Both the position numbers and the translations under genes were made by a program. Below, in pieces: positions 63,014 through 64,000 of a DNA stretch of 64,000 nucleotides (position 1 is its first letter; each line of letters opens with the position of its first letter). The stretch covers positions 310,001 through 374,000 of the forward strand of contig NZ_RCYZ01000004.1 of the NCBI RefSeq assembly GCF_006439025.1, read 5' to 3'. A model generated the notes under the pieces. That model was not told the DNA's origin, did not search any database, and worked only from the letters and a program-made list of their open reading frames with translations. Origin of the DNA: Hymenobacter nivis. GTDB lineage: Bacteria; Bacteroidota; Bacteroidia; Cytophagales; Hymenobacteraceae.

Positions 63014-64000
63014 CTAATCGTGGGTAGCCGTGACGTGCAGCGTGCCGGTGGTTAGGTTGAGCGCCACGAGCGCGCTGTTGGCCAGCGTGAGCACGCAGCC
63101 GGTGGCAGACTGGGAGGTGAGCACCCACTGCCCGCCGAGCAGGGTGACGTTGCTGGCCAGCGGGGCCGACACGGTGTAGTTGGCGTCCGGGAACGGCGTC
63201 GGCCACGTTACGCTCACCGTGGTGCTGGTACCGGCGGCGATTGTGCGGCCCGCGACCGCCACGCGCACGCTGCGCTGGCGGGCCCCCAGCTGCTCGAACA
63301 CCACCAACTGGCCGGCTGCCGTGGCCGCCTTGGCGCTCAGATTGAAGGCCGTGGTGTCGGCCTGGTCGCTCCGGAGGCGCTTGGCCAGTTCCTGGGTGTG
63401 GCCGCTGACGGTGGTTTGCAACGCGCCCACGTCGGTGCGCAGCCCCACGGCCGCCGCCTGGGCGCTGTTGGCAGTGCCGGTAGTGGTGCCCAGTTGCGCG
63501 GCGGTGCTGGTCAGGTCCGTGCGCAGGGCTGTGTCGGCCTGGTGCAGGGCCACCAGGTCGGCCGTGTGGGTGCCCACGGTGGTTTGCAGGCCCGTGACGC
63601 GCCCATCGGTAGCGCCCAGGCCGCTGGTGAGCTGGGTGATGGCGGCCAGCGCCTGGGTGAGCTGCGTAGACTGGGCCCCGAGCAGGCCGAAGAGTTGGGT
63701 GTGCACCTGCGCGTCGTCGGCCTCGTCGGCCAAGTCCAGCGCCTGGATCTGGCGAATCGTTTCGAGCAGGGGCCCCGCCGAGCCCAGGATTTCCTGGTGC
63801 AGGTCCGTGCGCTGCTGCGCCAGGGCCTGGGCAAAGGCGTCGCCTTGGGCGCGCAGGGCCTGCGCATACTGATCAGTGACGTGGCTGAGTAGCGTTTCCA
63901 CGGCGCCCATGATGCCGCCCACGGCGCTGCTGATGCGCTGGTCCACGGTGTCGAGGGCCAGTCGCATGGCTTGCTGGGCCTGCTGCTCGCCGGCCTGCAC
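63014..64000 (-). CDS. Phage tail fibre protein, C-terminal part
   Basis: Open to the right edge (the last visible codon is GTG); at least 328 residues. The visible part is a long trimeric-coil-like helix with heptad repeats (TDGRVTGLQTTVGTHTADL, LRTDVGALQTTVSGHTQEL), then a C-terminal beta domain (VVFEQLGARQRSVRVAV, VTWPTPFPDANYTVSAP) that resembles gp37-type or receptor-binding tips. It is the first phage gene seen in the operon; the true start is beyond the window. Confidence 0.8.
   Translation of the reverse strand: MQAGEQQAQQAMRLALDTVDQRISSAVGGIMGAVETLLSHVTDQYAQALRAQGDAFAQALAQQRTDLHQEILGSAGPLLETIRQIQALDLADEADDAQVHTQLFGLLGAQSTQLTQALAAITQLTSGLGATDGRVTGLQTTVGTHTADLVALHQADTALRTDLTSTAAQLGTTTGTANSAQAAAVGLRTDVGALQTTVSGHTQELAKRLRSDQADTTAFNLSAKAATAAGQLVVFEQLGARQRSVRVAVAGRTIAAGTSTTVSVTWPTPFPDANYTVSAPLASNVTLLGGQWVLTSQSATGCVLTLANSALVALNLTTGTLHVTATHD

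Overview
The window looks like a chromosomal segment of a high-GC member of Bacteroidota, most likely Hymenobacter or a close relative in Cytophagales. The reasons are: very high GC; start codons mostly without a Shine-Dalgarno sequence; several TAnnTTTG-type -7 promoter elements; a serine peptidase with a type IX secretion (T9SS) sorting tail; a DUF2911 protein; a gliding-type DUF3526 permease; and a Ton cluster in the order TPR / beta-barrel / HU-SPOR / ExbB / ExbD / TonB. No species can be named from sequence alone.

Layout. 0-8 kb: end of an ABC permease, a GNAT acetyltransferase, a CAT-like acetyltransferase, a HAD phosphatase, an amidohydrolase, an aldo/keto reductase, and an osmoprotectant-type ABC importer. 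The importer's permease/binding-protein fusion (1594-3165) and ATPase (5893-6900) are separated by three unrelated genes. 8-19 kb: an envelope cluster (TPR protein, outer-membrane barrel, HU-SPOR protein, ExbB, ExbD, TonB) followed by folC and trmB. 19-27 kb: peroxiredoxin fusion, TrpF-like barrel, mnmA, lipoprotein, T9SS-exported subtilase, acyl-CoA synthetase. 27-41 kb: aspartase, zinc-ribbon protein, FAD oxidoreductase, DUF2911 protein, three small lipoproteins (two are tandem paralogues), tryptophan dioxygenase, serine dehydratase beta chain, TolC/HlyD efflux pair, gpsA, DUF3592 protein and an EamA protein. 41-51 kb: two related GT-C membrane proteins flanking maf, then DUF1015, pdxH, YqgE/AlgH, a four-unit DUF349 protein and a glyoxalase-fold protein.

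51.3-64 kb is the left end of a prophage beside tRNA-Thr(TGT). After a few low-GC or cargo-like genes comes a dense minus-strand operon: tail fibre, beta-helix tail spike, membrane proteins, CHAP-type endolysin, spanin-like overlapping pair and a tape measure protein. The prophage runs past the right edge, and no integrase is visible.

The most unusual signal is not a gene. At least seven intergenic gaps are filled by hairpins whose arms are tandem, degenerate 7-nt (once 8-nt) words. The words differ between loci but the period and architecture are kept. Several run almost exactly from the stop codon of one gene to the start codon of the next (tolC-hlyD, exbB-exbD, exbD-tonB, pdxH-DUF1015). 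A second notable point is that the binding-protein half of the ABC importer appears circularly permuted.
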